From contig DEPS01000167.1 in the NCBI GenBank assembly GCA_002358875.1, positions 1 to 47,458 on the forward strand: a stretch of 47,458 nt of DNA, written 5' to 3'. The DNA comes from Lachnospiraceae bacterium UBA3386. GTDB taxonomy: Bacteria; Bacillota; Clostridia; Lachnospirales; Lachnospiraceae. The translations under genes and the position numbers were made by a program. The notes beneath the pieces were generated by a model that did no database searches, was not told where the DNA came from, and worked only from the letters and a program-made list of their open reading frames with translations. This document shows, piece by piece, positions 38,712 to 46,189 of this stretch (the stretch's first letter is position 1; each line of letters starts with the position of its first letter).

Positions 38712-40148
38712 TCACAGTTCTTCGCCGTTGCTCTCGATGACTTTTTTGTACCAGTAGAAGCTGTCCTTGCGCTCCCTGCTCAGGTCGCCGGTGCCGTCGT
38801 CGAACTTGTTGACGTAGATGAAGCCGTAGCGCTTGGCCATTTCGCCGGTGGAGGCGCTGACAAGGTCAATGCAGCCCCAGGGAGTGTAGCCCATGAGGTC
38901 GACGCCGTCCTTTACGGCCTCCTTCATCTGCTCGATGTGCTGGCGCAGATAGTCGATTCGGTAGGAGTCGTGGATTTTTCCGTCCTCGCTCTTTTCATCG
39001 CGTGCGCCAAGGCCATTCTCCACCACCATCAGGGGGATGCGGTAGCGGCCGTAGATCTCATTGAGGGTGTAGCGCAGGCCCTTGGGGTCAATCTGCCAGC
39101 CCCAGTCGGAGGACTTCAGGTAGGGATTCTTGAAGCCGCCGGCGATGTTGCCGCTGCTGGCCTCTGCATCAGAGTGGGTGGTGATGCAGTTGGTCATGTA
39201 GTAGGAGAAGGTATAGAAATCGATGAGGCCTTCCCTGAGGATCTGCTCGTCTCCGGGCTCCATCCTGATGGAGATGTTGTTCTCCTTAAAGAACCGCTTG
39301 GCGTAGCTGGGGTACTCGCCCCGGACCTGGATGTCGGAGCAGAACCAGTTGGTGATGTTCATGGCCTTCTGATTGGCGAGGATGTCGTCCGGGTCGCAGG
39401 TGGAGGGGTAGCTGGTGATGAAGCAGATCATGTTGCCCATTTTAAAGCGGGGATAGTGCTCGTGGGCGTATTTGATGACGGTGGCGGAGGCCACGAACTG
39501 GTGGTGCAGGGCCTGATACCGCTCCTGTTTGATGTCAGGGACAGTGGTGACGGGGCCCTCATAGCCCCTGACGGTGCTGGTGGTGAGGACAGCGCCCAGA
39601 GGCATAGTGCCGGCGTTGATTTCGTTGAAGGTGAGCCAATACTTCACCTTGTCCTGATAGCGCTCAAAGATAGCCTTGCAGTAGCGGACAAAGCAGTCGA
39701 TGACCTCACGGCCTTCCCAGCCGTTGTATTTCTCGACCAGGGCATAGGGAAGCTCATAGTGGGAGATGGTCACCAGAGGCTCAATGTTGTGGGCTTTGCA
39801 GCAGTCAAAAACCCTGTCGTAGAAGGCAAGCCCCGCCTCATTGGGTTCTTCCTCCATGCCGGTGGGAAAGATCCGGGTCCAGTTGATGGACATGCGGAAA
39901 CATTTAAAGCCCATCTCCGCAAACAGGGCGATGTCCTCCTCATAGTGATGATAAAAATCGGTGGCCTCATGGCTGGGGTAGAGCCGGTCCGGACGGATGG
40001 AGGTGGTGATCCACTTGGGTTCGGTGTGGGTTCCGTTGGTGCACATATCGGACACAGAGGGACCTTTTCCGTCCACATTCCAGGCTCCTTCATACTGGTT
40101 GGCAGCGGTCGCGCCGCCCCAGAGGAAGTCTTCTCTCAAAACAGACAT
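38712..40148 (-). CDS. bglA: 6-phospho-beta-glucosidase (GH1)
   Basis: A 478-residue GH1 enzyme. The acid/base Glu is in LTFNEINAG and the nucleophile Glu in VVENGLGARDE. The phosphate-binding motif near the C-terminus (SASTGEMAKRYGFIYVN) marks it as a 6-phospho-glycosidase. It cleaves phosphorylated cellobiose, salicin or arbutin delivered by the PTS. AAAGGAG precedes the ATG, and it lies 131 bp downstream of the EII gene on the same strand, with the second copy of the 50-bp palindromic element in the gap. Substrate specificity among beta-glucosides is not determinable. Confidence 0.95.
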   Translation of the reverse strand: MSVLREDFLWGGATAANQYEGAWNVDGKGPSVSDMCTNGTHTEPKWITTSIRPDRLYPSHEATDFYHHYEEDIALFAEMGFKCFRMSINWTRIFPTGMEEEPNEAGLAFYDRVFDCCKAHNIEPLVTISHYELPYALVEKYNGWEGREVIDCFVRYCKAIFERYQDKVKYWLTFNEINAGTMPLGAVLTTSTVRGYEGPVTTVPDIKQERYQALHHQFVASATVIKYAHEHYPRFKMGNMICFITSYPSTCDPDDILANQKAMNITNWFCSDIQVRGEYPSYAKRFFKENNISIRMEPGDEQILREGLIDFYTFSYYMTNCITTHSDAEASSGNIAGGFKNPYLKSSDWGWQIDPKGLRYTLNEIYGRYRIPLMVVENGLGARDEKSEDGKIHDSYRIDYLRQHIEQMKEAVKDGVDLMGYTPWGCIDLVSASTGEMAKRYGFIYVNKFDDGTGDLSRERKDSFYWYKKVIESNGEEL

Positions 40149-40223
40149 GGCAAATCTCCTTTGAACGATTTTTGAATGATGGTTGAATGATGGTTGGATG
40201 GTATTAAAGGATTTTTGAATATT

Positions 40224-40273
40224 ATTCTACCTGTACGGTTTGAGTGCTTTGGCATTTGCAACCGTACAGGTCG
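40224..40273. repeat. 50-bp palindromic intercistronic element, copy 2
   Basis: Perfect 12-bp arms ACCTGTACGGTT and AACCGTACAGGT surround a 20-nt loop. It matches the reverse complement of 939-988 at 44/50 positions and lies between bglF and bglA. Relative to transcription its orientation is opposite to copy 1, though as a palindrome it would fold similarly either way. Confidence 0.75.
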
Positions 40274-40279
40274 ATATCA

Positions 40280-42193
40280 TTATACCACAGTCATCAGCTC
40301 GTCGCCGGCGGTGACGGCTCCGACGTTTGCGACCTTGATGGAAACGAAATCGTCGGAGTTGGTGACAAGGATCGGGGTGTGGAGCTGGAAGCCCTCGGCC
40401 TTGATGGCATTCATGTCAAAGGTGATGAGAAGGTCTCCCTTTTTCACCTTCTGGCCTTTTGTGACCTTGCAGTCGTAGTGCCTTCCTTCCAGAGAGACGG
40501 TGTCAAGGCCCACGTGGATCAGAAGCTCAACGCCCTCTGCGGTTGTGATGCCCACGGCGTGCCTGGTATCCATGGTGGCGGAGATGGTGCCGTCACAGGG
40601 GGAGACCACGCGGCCGTCGGAAGGGACGATGGCGATGCCCTCGCCCAGGGCGCCGGAGGAAAATACTTCGTCAGGCACGCTGCCCAGATCCACCACCTGG
40701 CCCGTCAGGGGGGCGGAGATGACGACCTTATTCACCAGAGGCTTTGCGGAGGCTGCCCCGCCCTCGGTAGCAGCATCTTCTTCGTCTTCGTCAACAGCAT
40801 CCGGGTCCTTGAACAGAACAAAGGTGATGCCGAAGGACAGGGCCAGCACGATGACTGCGCCGATGGCACCAAAGATGACGCCCCGCATGGGGCTGTCGCC
40901 GCCGATAAAGGTAATCAGGTAGAGAATGGAGGCGGAGCCGCCCATGGTGTAGCTCTTCACGCCAGTCAGACCAGTGAACAGGCCGCCCACACCGGCGGCG
41001 ATCACCGCACCAATCATCGGTTTCATAAAGCGAAGGTTGATGCCGTACATAGCGGGTTCGGTAACGCCGGCCACAATGGCACTGATGCCGCAGGCGATGC
41101 CCTCGGACCTGGTCTCGGTGTCCTTGGTTCGGGCGGCAACACCCAGAGAAGCGCCGCCCTGGGCCAGATTGGAGCAGTACATGGTCACCAGCACAATAAC
41201 GTCATAGCCCAGCGTGGCCAGATTGTTCATGCACAGGGGGATGAGGGCATAGTGCATACCGGTCATGACGATGAAGGGCATGACGGCGGAGAGCACGCCC
41301 ACCGTGAGCCAGGGCACGGTGTTGTACATCACGGTGAACACGTTGGCCAGGCCGTTGCCCACCACGTTGCCGATGGGGCCCAGGACGTAGAGGGAGCAGG
41401 GGATGCAGATGATGATGAAGAGCATGGGCTTTAAGAAGGACTTGAGCACATTGGGGCTGACCCGGTCGGCGAAGTCCTCCGCCCACTTCATGACGGGTGC
41501 CATGAGCAGCATGGGCAGCACGGAGGATGTGTAGGTAGAGCAGATGACGGGCAGGCCGAAGAGGTGGGTGCAGGGCATGCCCAGGAAGGTGCCCAGGTTC
41601 TCACCGCTCATCAGAGCCGCCAGGTTGGGGTAGCACAGAGCCGCGCCAACCACCATGAACAGCATGGGAGAGCCGCCCATCTTCTGGGCGATGGTCAGAC
41701 CCAGGAACACCGGCAGCAGGTAGAAGAAGCTGTCGGCGAAGGAGAAGATCAGGATGTAAGTGGAGCTGGTGGAGTCCACGCCGCAGAAAGTGGTCAGCAG
41801 GGTGAGCACCACCTTCAACATACCACAGCCCAGCATGGCCGGGAGCAGCGGAGTCATGCAGTCGGCCACGAAGCCGAACAGCCTCTGGACCGGGTTGCCC
41901 TTGGGCTTGGCAGGGGCGGATTTGCCTGCATTGCTGCCGTCAAATTTGCCCATTTTCGAGAATTCCTTAAAGAGGTTGGAGACCTCGTTGCCGATGACGA
42001 CCTGATACTGGCCGCCCTGTTTGATGACGCTTTTGACGCCCTTGATTTTGTTGACCTTTGTATCGTTTGCCTTGCCCTCGTCCTTCAGGACCAGGCGCAG
42101 ACGGGTCATGCAGTGGGTCGCGCTGGCGATATTGTCCGCGCCTCCCACGCCCTCGATGATTTTTTTCGAGGTTTCGATGTAGTCCATTGCCAT
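40280..42193 (-). CDS. bglF: Beta-glucoside PTS transporter, EIIBCA fusion
   Basis: A 637-residue membrane protein with fused domains. EIIB at the N-terminus (phospho-Cys in ATHCMTRLRLVL, about residue 28); EIIC with about ten hydrophobic segments (about 110-460); EIIA at the C-terminus (phospho-His in VELLIHVGLDTV, about residue 560) ending SIKVANVGAVTAGDELMTVV. It phosphorylates and imports beta-glucosides such as cellobiose or arbutin. GGAGGGAG lies six bases before the ATG. A RAT/terminator leader upstream indicates control by a BglG/LicT-type antiterminator, which is not encoded in this window. Confidence 0.95.
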   Translation of the reverse strand: MAMDYIETSKKIIEGVGGADNIASATHCMTRLRLVLKDEGKANDTKVNKIKGVKSVIKQGGQYQVVIGNEVSNLFKEFSKMGKFDGSNAGKSAPAKPKGNPVQRLFGFVADCMTPLLPAMLGCGMLKVVLTLLTTFCGVDSTSSTYILIFSFADSFFYLLPVFLGLTIAQKMGGSPMLFMVVGAALCYPNLAALMSGENLGTFLGMPCTHLFGLPVICSTYTSSVLPMLLMAPVMKWAEDFADRVSPNVLKSFLKPMLFIIICIPCSLYVLGPIGNVVGNGLANVFTVMYNTVPWLTVGVLSAVMPFIVMTGMHYALIPLCMNNLATLGYDVIVLVTMYCSNLAQGGASLGVAARTKDTETRSEGIACGISAIVAGVTEPAMYGINLRFMKPMIGAVIAAGVGGLFTGLTGVKSYTMGGSASILYLITFIGGDSPMRGVIFGAIGAVIVLALSFGITFVLFKDPDAVDEDEEDAATEGGAASAKPLVNKVVISAPLTGQVVDLGSVPDEVFSSGALGEGIAIVPSDGRVVSPCDGTISATMDTRHAVGITTAEGVELLIHVGLDTVSLEGRHYDCKVTKGQKVKKGDLLITFDMNAIKAEGFQLHTPILVTNSDDFVSIKVANVGAVTAGDELMTVV

Positions 42194-42226
42194 TTTTCTC
42201 CCTCCTTATCTTATGCTGTGGCAGAA

Positions 42227-42310
42227 CAATGTGACTTTTGATAACAGTGACCTTTTGAAACAGTGACATTTGGCAACAGCGGCCTTTAACAACAGTGACC
42301 TTTAACGGAG
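42227..42310 (-). repeat. 16-bp tandem repeat x5 in the bglF leader
   Basis: Units begin at 42231, 42247, 42263, 42279 and 42295, an exact 16-bp period with consensus GTGACNTTTNNNAACA on the plus strand. They lie between the leader terminator and the bglF ribosome site, so they are transcribed only after antitermination. Function is unknown. Confidence 0.9.
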
Positions 42311-42331
42311 TCATCCCTTAACATTTCCCTG

Positions 42332-42425
42332 AAAAAAAAAACAGGCAGGACCCCGCAAAAAACACAGCCGCTTTGAGGTACCCGGAGATACCTGAAGGCA
42401 GATGGTTCCATGTGAGTCTTGCCTG
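42332..42425 (-). terminator. Leader terminator of the bgl operon
   Basis: On the minus strand CAGGCAAGAC (42425-42416) pairs with GTCCTGCCTG (42351-42342) with one mismatch, followed by ten T (42341-42332). The intervening 64 nt contain smaller hairpins, for example AGGTA / TACCT. The 5' arm overlaps the antiterminator at 42413-42445, as expected for mutually exclusive structures. Confidence 0.75.
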
Positions 42426-42445
42426 CATGACCAGTCACAAATCAC
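42413..42445 (-). promoter_or_regulatory. RAT antiterminator site (BglG/LicT type)
   Basis: The minus-strand GATTTGTGACTG, 5 nt (GTCAT), GCAGGCAAGACTC closely follows the ribonucleic antiterminator consensus (GGATTGTTACTG, loop, GCAGGCAAAACCT). Binding by a LicT-like protein would prevent the downstream terminator when the beta-glucoside PTS is active. Confidence 0.8.
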
Positions 42446-42457
42446 AATATTGAACAA

Positions 42458-42486
42458 ATTATAGCAAGTATATCTGTAAAAGTCAA
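42458..42486 (-). promoter_or_regulatory. Promoter of the bgl operon
   Basis: On the minus strand TTGACT (42481-42486), a 17-bp spacer and TATAAT (42458-42463). The predicted start near 42451 places the RAT element at the very 5' end of the transcript. The 177 bp beyond to 42663 include nothing else recognised apart from the upstream signals of the flavoprotein gene. Confidence 0.85.
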
Positions 42487-42663
42487 ATAATGTGAACAAA
42501 CAGTTTCCCTCATACAAACAAATTTCCTTGCCTGATTTGCAGATATTTGACACAGTATGCAATAATAATTAGTGAAAAGAAATACGGCACTGTGTCTTGC
42601 ATTGGCGTTTCTATATCAGCTTTGCCGGTATAATTATCAGGATCAGGGAAGGAGAGAACCGCT

Positions 42664-43281
42664 ATGAAAGTATTGATCTTAAACGGAAGCCCCAGGATAA
42701 ACGGCAACACATCTGTTGCGCTTAATGAAATGGTCAAAATCTTTGAGGCGGACGGCATTCAGACAGAGGTCGTCCAGATCGGAAACAAGGCAGTGCGCGG
42801 CTGTATCGCCTGCGGAAGCTGCTACGAAAAGGGAAAATGCGTGTTCAATGATATTGTAAACGAGCTTGCGCCGAAATTTGAAGAAGCCGACGGCCTGGTC
42901 GTCGCTTCTCCCGTCTACTATGCTTCGGCAAACGCGACCCTGATCGCCTGTCTTGACAGACTGTTCTTCAGTACATCCTTTGACAAGACGATGAAGGTCG
43001 GTGCGAGCGTCGCGGTCGCAAGGCGGGGCGGATGTTCCGCCACCTTCGATGAGCTGAACAAATATTTCACGATCAGCAGTATGCCCATCGCATCCAGCCA
43101 GTACTGGAACAGCGTGCACGGCATGGACCCCGGGCAGGCCTCACAGGATGCAGAGGGACTTCAGACAATGCGCGTCCTGGCCAGAAACATGGCATTTTTG
43201 ATGAAAGGAATCGCACTGGCAAAGGAAAAGTACGGTCTCCCTGAAAAAGAGGAGAGGCAGGGCACAAATTTTATTCGCTAA
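42664..43281 (+). CDS. NAD(P)H-dependent FMN reductase / flavoprotein with Cys motif
   Basis: A 205-residue flavodoxin-fold protein. The FMN phosphate loop is MKVLILNGSPRINGNTSVAL. A CIACGSCYEKGKCVF segment has the compact Cys pattern of iron-sulfur flavoproteins and related reductases, and VVASPVYYASANATLIACLD is the second FMN-binding region. It probably reduces flavin, quinones or nitro-compounds using NAD(P)H in the cytoplasm. GGAAGGAGAG precedes the ATG. It is followed after 35 bp by an ABM-domain protein, so the two likely form a detoxification operon. Confidence 0.88.
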   Translation: MKVLILNGSPRINGNTSVALNEMVKIFEADGIQTEVVQIGNKAVRGCIACGSCYEKGKCVFNDIVNELAPKFEEADGLVVASPVYYASANATLIACLDRLFFSTSFDKTMKVGASVAVARRGGCSATFDELNKYFTISSMPIASSQYWNSVHGMDPGQASQDAEGLQTMRVLARNMAFLMKGIALAKEKYGLPEKEERQGTNFIR

Positions 43282-43316
43282 GATAAATAAACATTAAAAT
43301 TGTAAGGGAGGACACC

Positions 43317-43652
43317 ATGAGCAGTATCACCATGAACCTGTACTATACAGGCAAAAACGGAAGTGCTTTACAATTTGCGAAAGAAATGACAGAAAGCGGA
43401 ACAGTTGCAGCCATCCGCGCCGAGGACGGGAACCTCAAATACGATTATTTTGTCTCCATGGAGGACCCGGAAACTGTCCTTCTCATTGACAGCTGGAAGG
43501 ACCAGGCTTCGATCGATGTCCACCATGCATCTCCCATGATGACCACCATCATGCAGCTTCGTGAAAAGTATGACCTCCACATGCGGGCCGAACGCTACAG
43601 CTCACAGGACGAGGCTATGTCTGCCGCAGATACCGCATTTATCAGAAACTGA
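43317..43652 (+). CDS. Antibiotic-biosynthesis-monooxygenase-like (ABM) protein
   Basis: A 111-residue ferredoxin-like alpha/beta protein of the ABM/quinol-monooxygenase type. The fold is seen as TMNLYYTGKNGSALQFAKEM, then YDYFVSMEDPETVLLIDSWK, then SIDVHHASPMMTTIMQLREK. Members act on quinols or other small aromatics without a metal. GGGAGG precedes the ATG. It is downstream of a flavin reductase that could supply reduced partner. The specific substrate is unknown. Confidence 0.85.
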   Translation: MSSITMNLYYTGKNGSALQFAKEMTESGTVAAIRAEDGNLKYDYFVSMEDPETVLLIDSWKDQASIDVHHASPMMTTIMQLREKYDLHMRAERYSSQDEAMSAADTAFIRN

Positions 43653-43669
43653 AAGAAACTGAAATAAGG

Positions 43670-43722
43670 TAAAAAGGGGCATATCACACTGGTTTTTCCA
43701 ATGTGATATGCCCCTTTTACGC
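43670..43722. terminator. Bidirectional terminator between ABM and metallophosphoesterase genes
   Basis: AAAAAGGGGCATATCACACT pairs with ATGTGATATGCCCCTTTTT around a short loop. The stem is over 17 bp long with A- and T-runs on either side. Confidence 0.9.
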
Positions 43723-43724
43723 TG

Positions 43725-45170
43725 CTATCTGAGCTTGATTTCCAGCTCCCTGGAGCTGTGCGCTGTCGACTCGATCATCTGCTTTATCCACGGGCCGTAA
43801 TTATAATTCTCCAGAGCCTGGATCATCTGCTCGTAAGCGGGGTCCTTCAGCAATTCCTCCACATGCTCCATGAGTGTCCCTTCCGAATAGCTGAGAAAAT
43901 ACCGGCCGAGAAGCTTCAGTATCTGTTTCTTCTGGGAACCGCTGAGGCCTTCCTGATCCAGAAGCTGAGAGATCACGCTTTTCATGTCCAGAGAGCTTTC
44001 CTGATCAAGCTCTTCCAGCCTCTCTGCAATATTATTTCCGTATGACGCGAAGTCGATCGGCTCGGCATAGTATACAGCCCTGTCACCGCCAACGGCAAGG
44101 TTCCCGACAAGATGCCCTCCCGAAAACGGCATTCCGCTCAGGATCTCCCACAGCCCGTCCTTCTCCAGAATGTACTGAAAATGTGCATGACCTGTCATGG
44201 CAAGGCGCACATCGTATTTTTTCAAAAGAGACGCGAGCTCCTCATTCTGGATCAGATTAGAGGAAGCGACATCCGTCCTGTAGCCGAACAGCACGTTGTG
44301 ATGAGACAGGAAGACGATATTTCTGCCCTTATACCGGGCAAGTGTATCCTCAAGCCACTGCATGGTGGCAGAAGAAAACTCACCCTCTCCGCCCTGATGA
44401 ACGGCATTATCATCCATGGCGAAAAAGACCGTGTCCTTCACGATCGAAGTATAGCTGAGCGAATCGGGATCTCTGTCGACAGGATCAAGGAGACCGAAAT
44501 AAGCACGCTCATAATCCCCCGCGTCCATGCCGCCATAATCATGATTCCCCGTTGTGAAAATGAGCCTGATCCCCGCGTCCTTTAACCTCTGCAGCTTTGA
44601 AGTAAGTCCCGCCACATCTGCAGAAGACCCGCTGTTGGTGTTGTCCCCGGTCATGATCAGGACATCAGGATGCCTGTCGATCACCTCATCAATGATTGCG
44701 TCAGTGATCTCCTCAGCCAGGGCAATGCCCGGAACAAGAGAATGATCCAGATCCTTCTCCACCGTAAAATGCAGATCGGAAATGACCATGGCCTTCATGC
44801 TGTCCGGATCAGACCACAGGGGATCATTTTGAACAGAGGATGCGGAGCCGTGTTCTTCTTTGGAATCGGAGGAATTTTCTTCCCCTGATTCGGAAGCATC
44901 GTCCTTTGATTTATCAGCATCGTCCTTTGATTCAGCAGCATTTATTCCTGATTCAGAAGCATTGTCCTTCGATTCAGCAGCATTTACTCCTGACTCAGAA
45001 GCATCTTCCCCTGATTCAGCAGCATCTCCCTCTGAGGATTCGGAAACAGTTTCCTTTCCGGAATCAGAATCCGAACCGGAACCGGTCACACTGCTTCCGC
45101 CCGGAAACCGGCAGCCTGCCAGCAGACACAGAGAAAGGATGATCGCAATGATACTTGCAGCTTTCCTCAT
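43725..45170 (-). CDS. Lipid-anchored calcineurin-like metallophosphoesterase
   Basis: A 481-residue exported enzyme. The signal peptide MRKAASIIAIILSLCLLAGC ends in a lipobox (Cys20). A low-complexity linker of reiterated Asp/Ala/Glu/Ser-rich units (DASESG, NAAESKD) occupies about residues 45-125. The catalytic domain shows DLHF, GDNTNSG, GNHDYGG, LSHHN and GHAHFQ, the full binuclear metal motif set. GAGGAG lies 11 bases before ATG 45170; ORF extension to 45230 looks unneeded. It may act on extracellular nucleotides, lipids or wall phosphates. It lies alone on the minus strand. Confidence 0.92.
   Translation of the reverse strand: MRKAASIIAIILSLCLLAGCRFPGGSSVTGSGSDSDSGKETVSESSEGDAAESGEDASESGVNAAESKDNASESGINAAESKDDADKSKDDASESGEENSSDSKEEHGSASSVQNDPLWSDPDSMKAMVISDLHFTVEKDLDHSLVPGIALAEEITDAIIDEVIDRHPDVLIMTGDNTNSGSSADVAGLTSKLQRLKDAGIRLIFTTGNHDYGGMDAGDYERAYFGLLDPVDRDPDSLSYTSIVKDTVFFAMDDNAVHQGGEGEFSSATMQWLEDTLARYKGRNIVFLSHHNVLFGYRTDVASSNLIQNEELASLLKKYDVRLAMTGHAHFQYILEKDGLWEILSGMPFSGGHLVGNLAVGGDRAVYYAEPIDFASYGNNIAERLEELDQESSLDMKSVISQLLDQEGLSGSQKKQILKLLGRYFLSYSEGTLMEHVEELLKDPAYEQMIQALENYNYGPWIKQMIESTAHSSRELEIKLR
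44890..45065 (-). repeat. Imperfect 18-33 bp coding repeats (Ser/Glu/Asp-rich linker)
   Basis: Words such as GATTCAGCAGCAT, TCTGATTC and ATTCAGAAGCA recur in frame and encode AAESKDNASESG-type units. This is a flexible linker between the lipid anchor and the enzyme domain. Confidence 0.7.
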
Positions 45171-45299
45171 ATTATAAATATCTCCTCTCATAAATTTCAG
45201 ACAGCAATTGAGCCCTGTTGGGCCTTTCATACTGTCTGGCCTTTATCATTGTAGTGACATAATAAGGAAAAATCGTGTCCAAATTATAAAATCTTCAGA

Positions 45300-45313
45300 T
45301 CCCCTGGTCCATT
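45300..45313 (+). repeat. Fragment of the CCCCTGGTCCAT element
   Basis: TCCCCTGGTCCATT is identical to the end of the 29-bp repeat at 46956-46984. It lies in the gene-free stretch 45171-45807 upstream of the candidate small RNA. Confidence 0.5.
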
Positions 45314-45369
45314 GGATTAAGAATTATTCAGAAATTTGCTATCGGATAATTAAGATTTGTCTATTATGA

Positions 45370-45522
45370 TGAACTTATCAAAAGCAATCGTGCTTTTGGG
45401 AAAAATTTCAGGATCTGTGCAGTATCAATGCCCGATTGATGATTGACAACAGCCTCACCTGTATTTTTTCATTTTCTCCTTTTCAAAAGCTCCACCTGTT
45501 TTTGCAGGCGGAGCTTTTTTTG
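45370..45522 (+). ncRNA. Candidate small structured RNA ending in intrinsic terminator
   Basis: No ORF explains a strong terminator at 45486-45521 (AAAGCTCCACCTG / CAGGCGGAGCTTT then T-run). Upstream lie two perfect hairpins, AAAAGCA-ATCG-TGCTTTT (45380-45397) and ATCAAT-GCCCG-ATTGAT (45424-45440), and a TATTAT box at 45362-45367 with a poorly spaced TTGCTA (20 bp). No known RNA family was recognised. The region could also be a decayed gene end. Confidence 0.4.
45486..45521 (+). terminator. Orphan intrinsic terminator
   Basis: AAAGCTCCACCTG, loop TTTTT, CAGGCGGAGCTTT with one mismatch, followed by a T-run. No protein gene ends near it on the plus strand. Confidence 0.85.
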
Positions 45523-45629
45523 TGAGAATTTTTTAGGGGATCACAAGTACTGATCCGTGGTTTATCCAGCCCGGCAAGAAGTAAAGAAAAATGTAAGTTC
45601 CGATATAGTGTGATTAATTTGAAATAATA

Positions 45630-45772
45630 CTGCGCGGAATCAGCAGGTCCTGGCAGGAAACAATGCTGCGCGGCATCACCAGGCCTTTACAGGAAACCGT
45701 ACTGCGCGAATCAGCAAGTCCCTGCAGGAAACAATGTTGCGCGAAATTTACAAGCCCTTTTGTGAAACAGAC
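45630..45772 (+). repeat. About 36-bp tandem repeat x4 upstream of XRE gene
   Basis: Units start CTGCGCGG/CTGCGCGA at 45630, 45666, 45702 and 45737 (periods 36, 36, 35), each ending CAGGAAACA-like. There is no spacer between units, so it is not a CRISPR array. It lies about 35-180 bp upstream of the XRE gene at 45808 and may contain operators. Confidence 0.85.
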
Positions 45773-45807
45773 ACTATTTGCCTGTAAATGGCAGAAAGGG
45801 CACAGAA

Positions 45808-46056
45808 ATGGAAGAAAAAAGAAAAATTACAGCGCAGATGATCGGGGCAAACATCAGGAGGATCCGTCTGGAGCACGGGGAAACACAGCATCAGCTGGGA
45901 GCGCTTCTGGGATACGGGGCGACCACGATCGCCAACTATGAAAGCGGCTACCGCCTTCCGGATCTGGAGACATTCTTCAGGATCGCACTCCATTATGGAG
46001 CTTCACTGGAGGATTTTCTATGTGATCCGGGAGACACAGCTCCGGATATAAGGTGA
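45808..46056 (+). CDS. Small XRE-family helix-turn-helix protein
   Basis: An 82-residue single-domain regulator: MIGANIRRIRLEHGETQHQL then GALLGYGATTIANYESGYRL and PDLETFFRIALHYGASLEDF. It is essentially just the DNA-binding domain, as in many small repressors and antitoxins. ATG 45808 (MEEKRKITA) with AGAAAGGG upstream is preferred over the longer frame to 45778. A hairpin (CCTCCTG / CAGGAGG, 46084-46106) follows the stop. Its target could be its own repeat-rich promoter region or the downstream gene; nothing confirms either. Confidence 0.8.
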   Translation: MEEKRKITAQMIGANIRRIRLEHGETQHQLGALLGYGATTIANYESGYRLPDLETFFRIALHYGASLEDFLCDPGDTAPDIR

Positions 46057-46106
46057 AGTAGGCGGGCGCTGGCACAATGATTTCCTCCTGCCCGAATGAC
46101 AGGAGG

Positions 46107-46121
46107 TTCACGAATCGTGAA
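46107..46121 (+). promoter_or_regulatory. Perfect palindrome before the DUF6591 gene
   Basis: TTCACGAATCGTGAA, with 6-bp arms around AAT, lies just after the hairpin at 46084-46106 and about 70 bp before the ATG at 46190. It may be an operator for the XRE protein encoded upstream. Confidence 0.45.
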
Positions 46122-46189
46122 TATCCACAGAACGAAGGACGGATATACTGATTAACAGCAGTCAACTGAACAGAAAAAGGAGGAAATGG

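Noticed and set aside
38685..40175. 496-codon plus-strand frame opposite bglA
   Set aside because: It covers the GH1 gene, whose catalytic and phosphate-binding motifs are intact. The antisense frame arises from codon bias.
40244..41434. 396-codon plus-strand frame opposite bglF
   Set aside because: A His/Gly/Asp-rich shadow of a membrane protein; the bglF frame has all EIIBCA motifs.
45630..45772. Possible CRISPR array
   Set aside because: The 36-bp units are contiguous, diverged and have no unique spacers; no cas gene is in the window.
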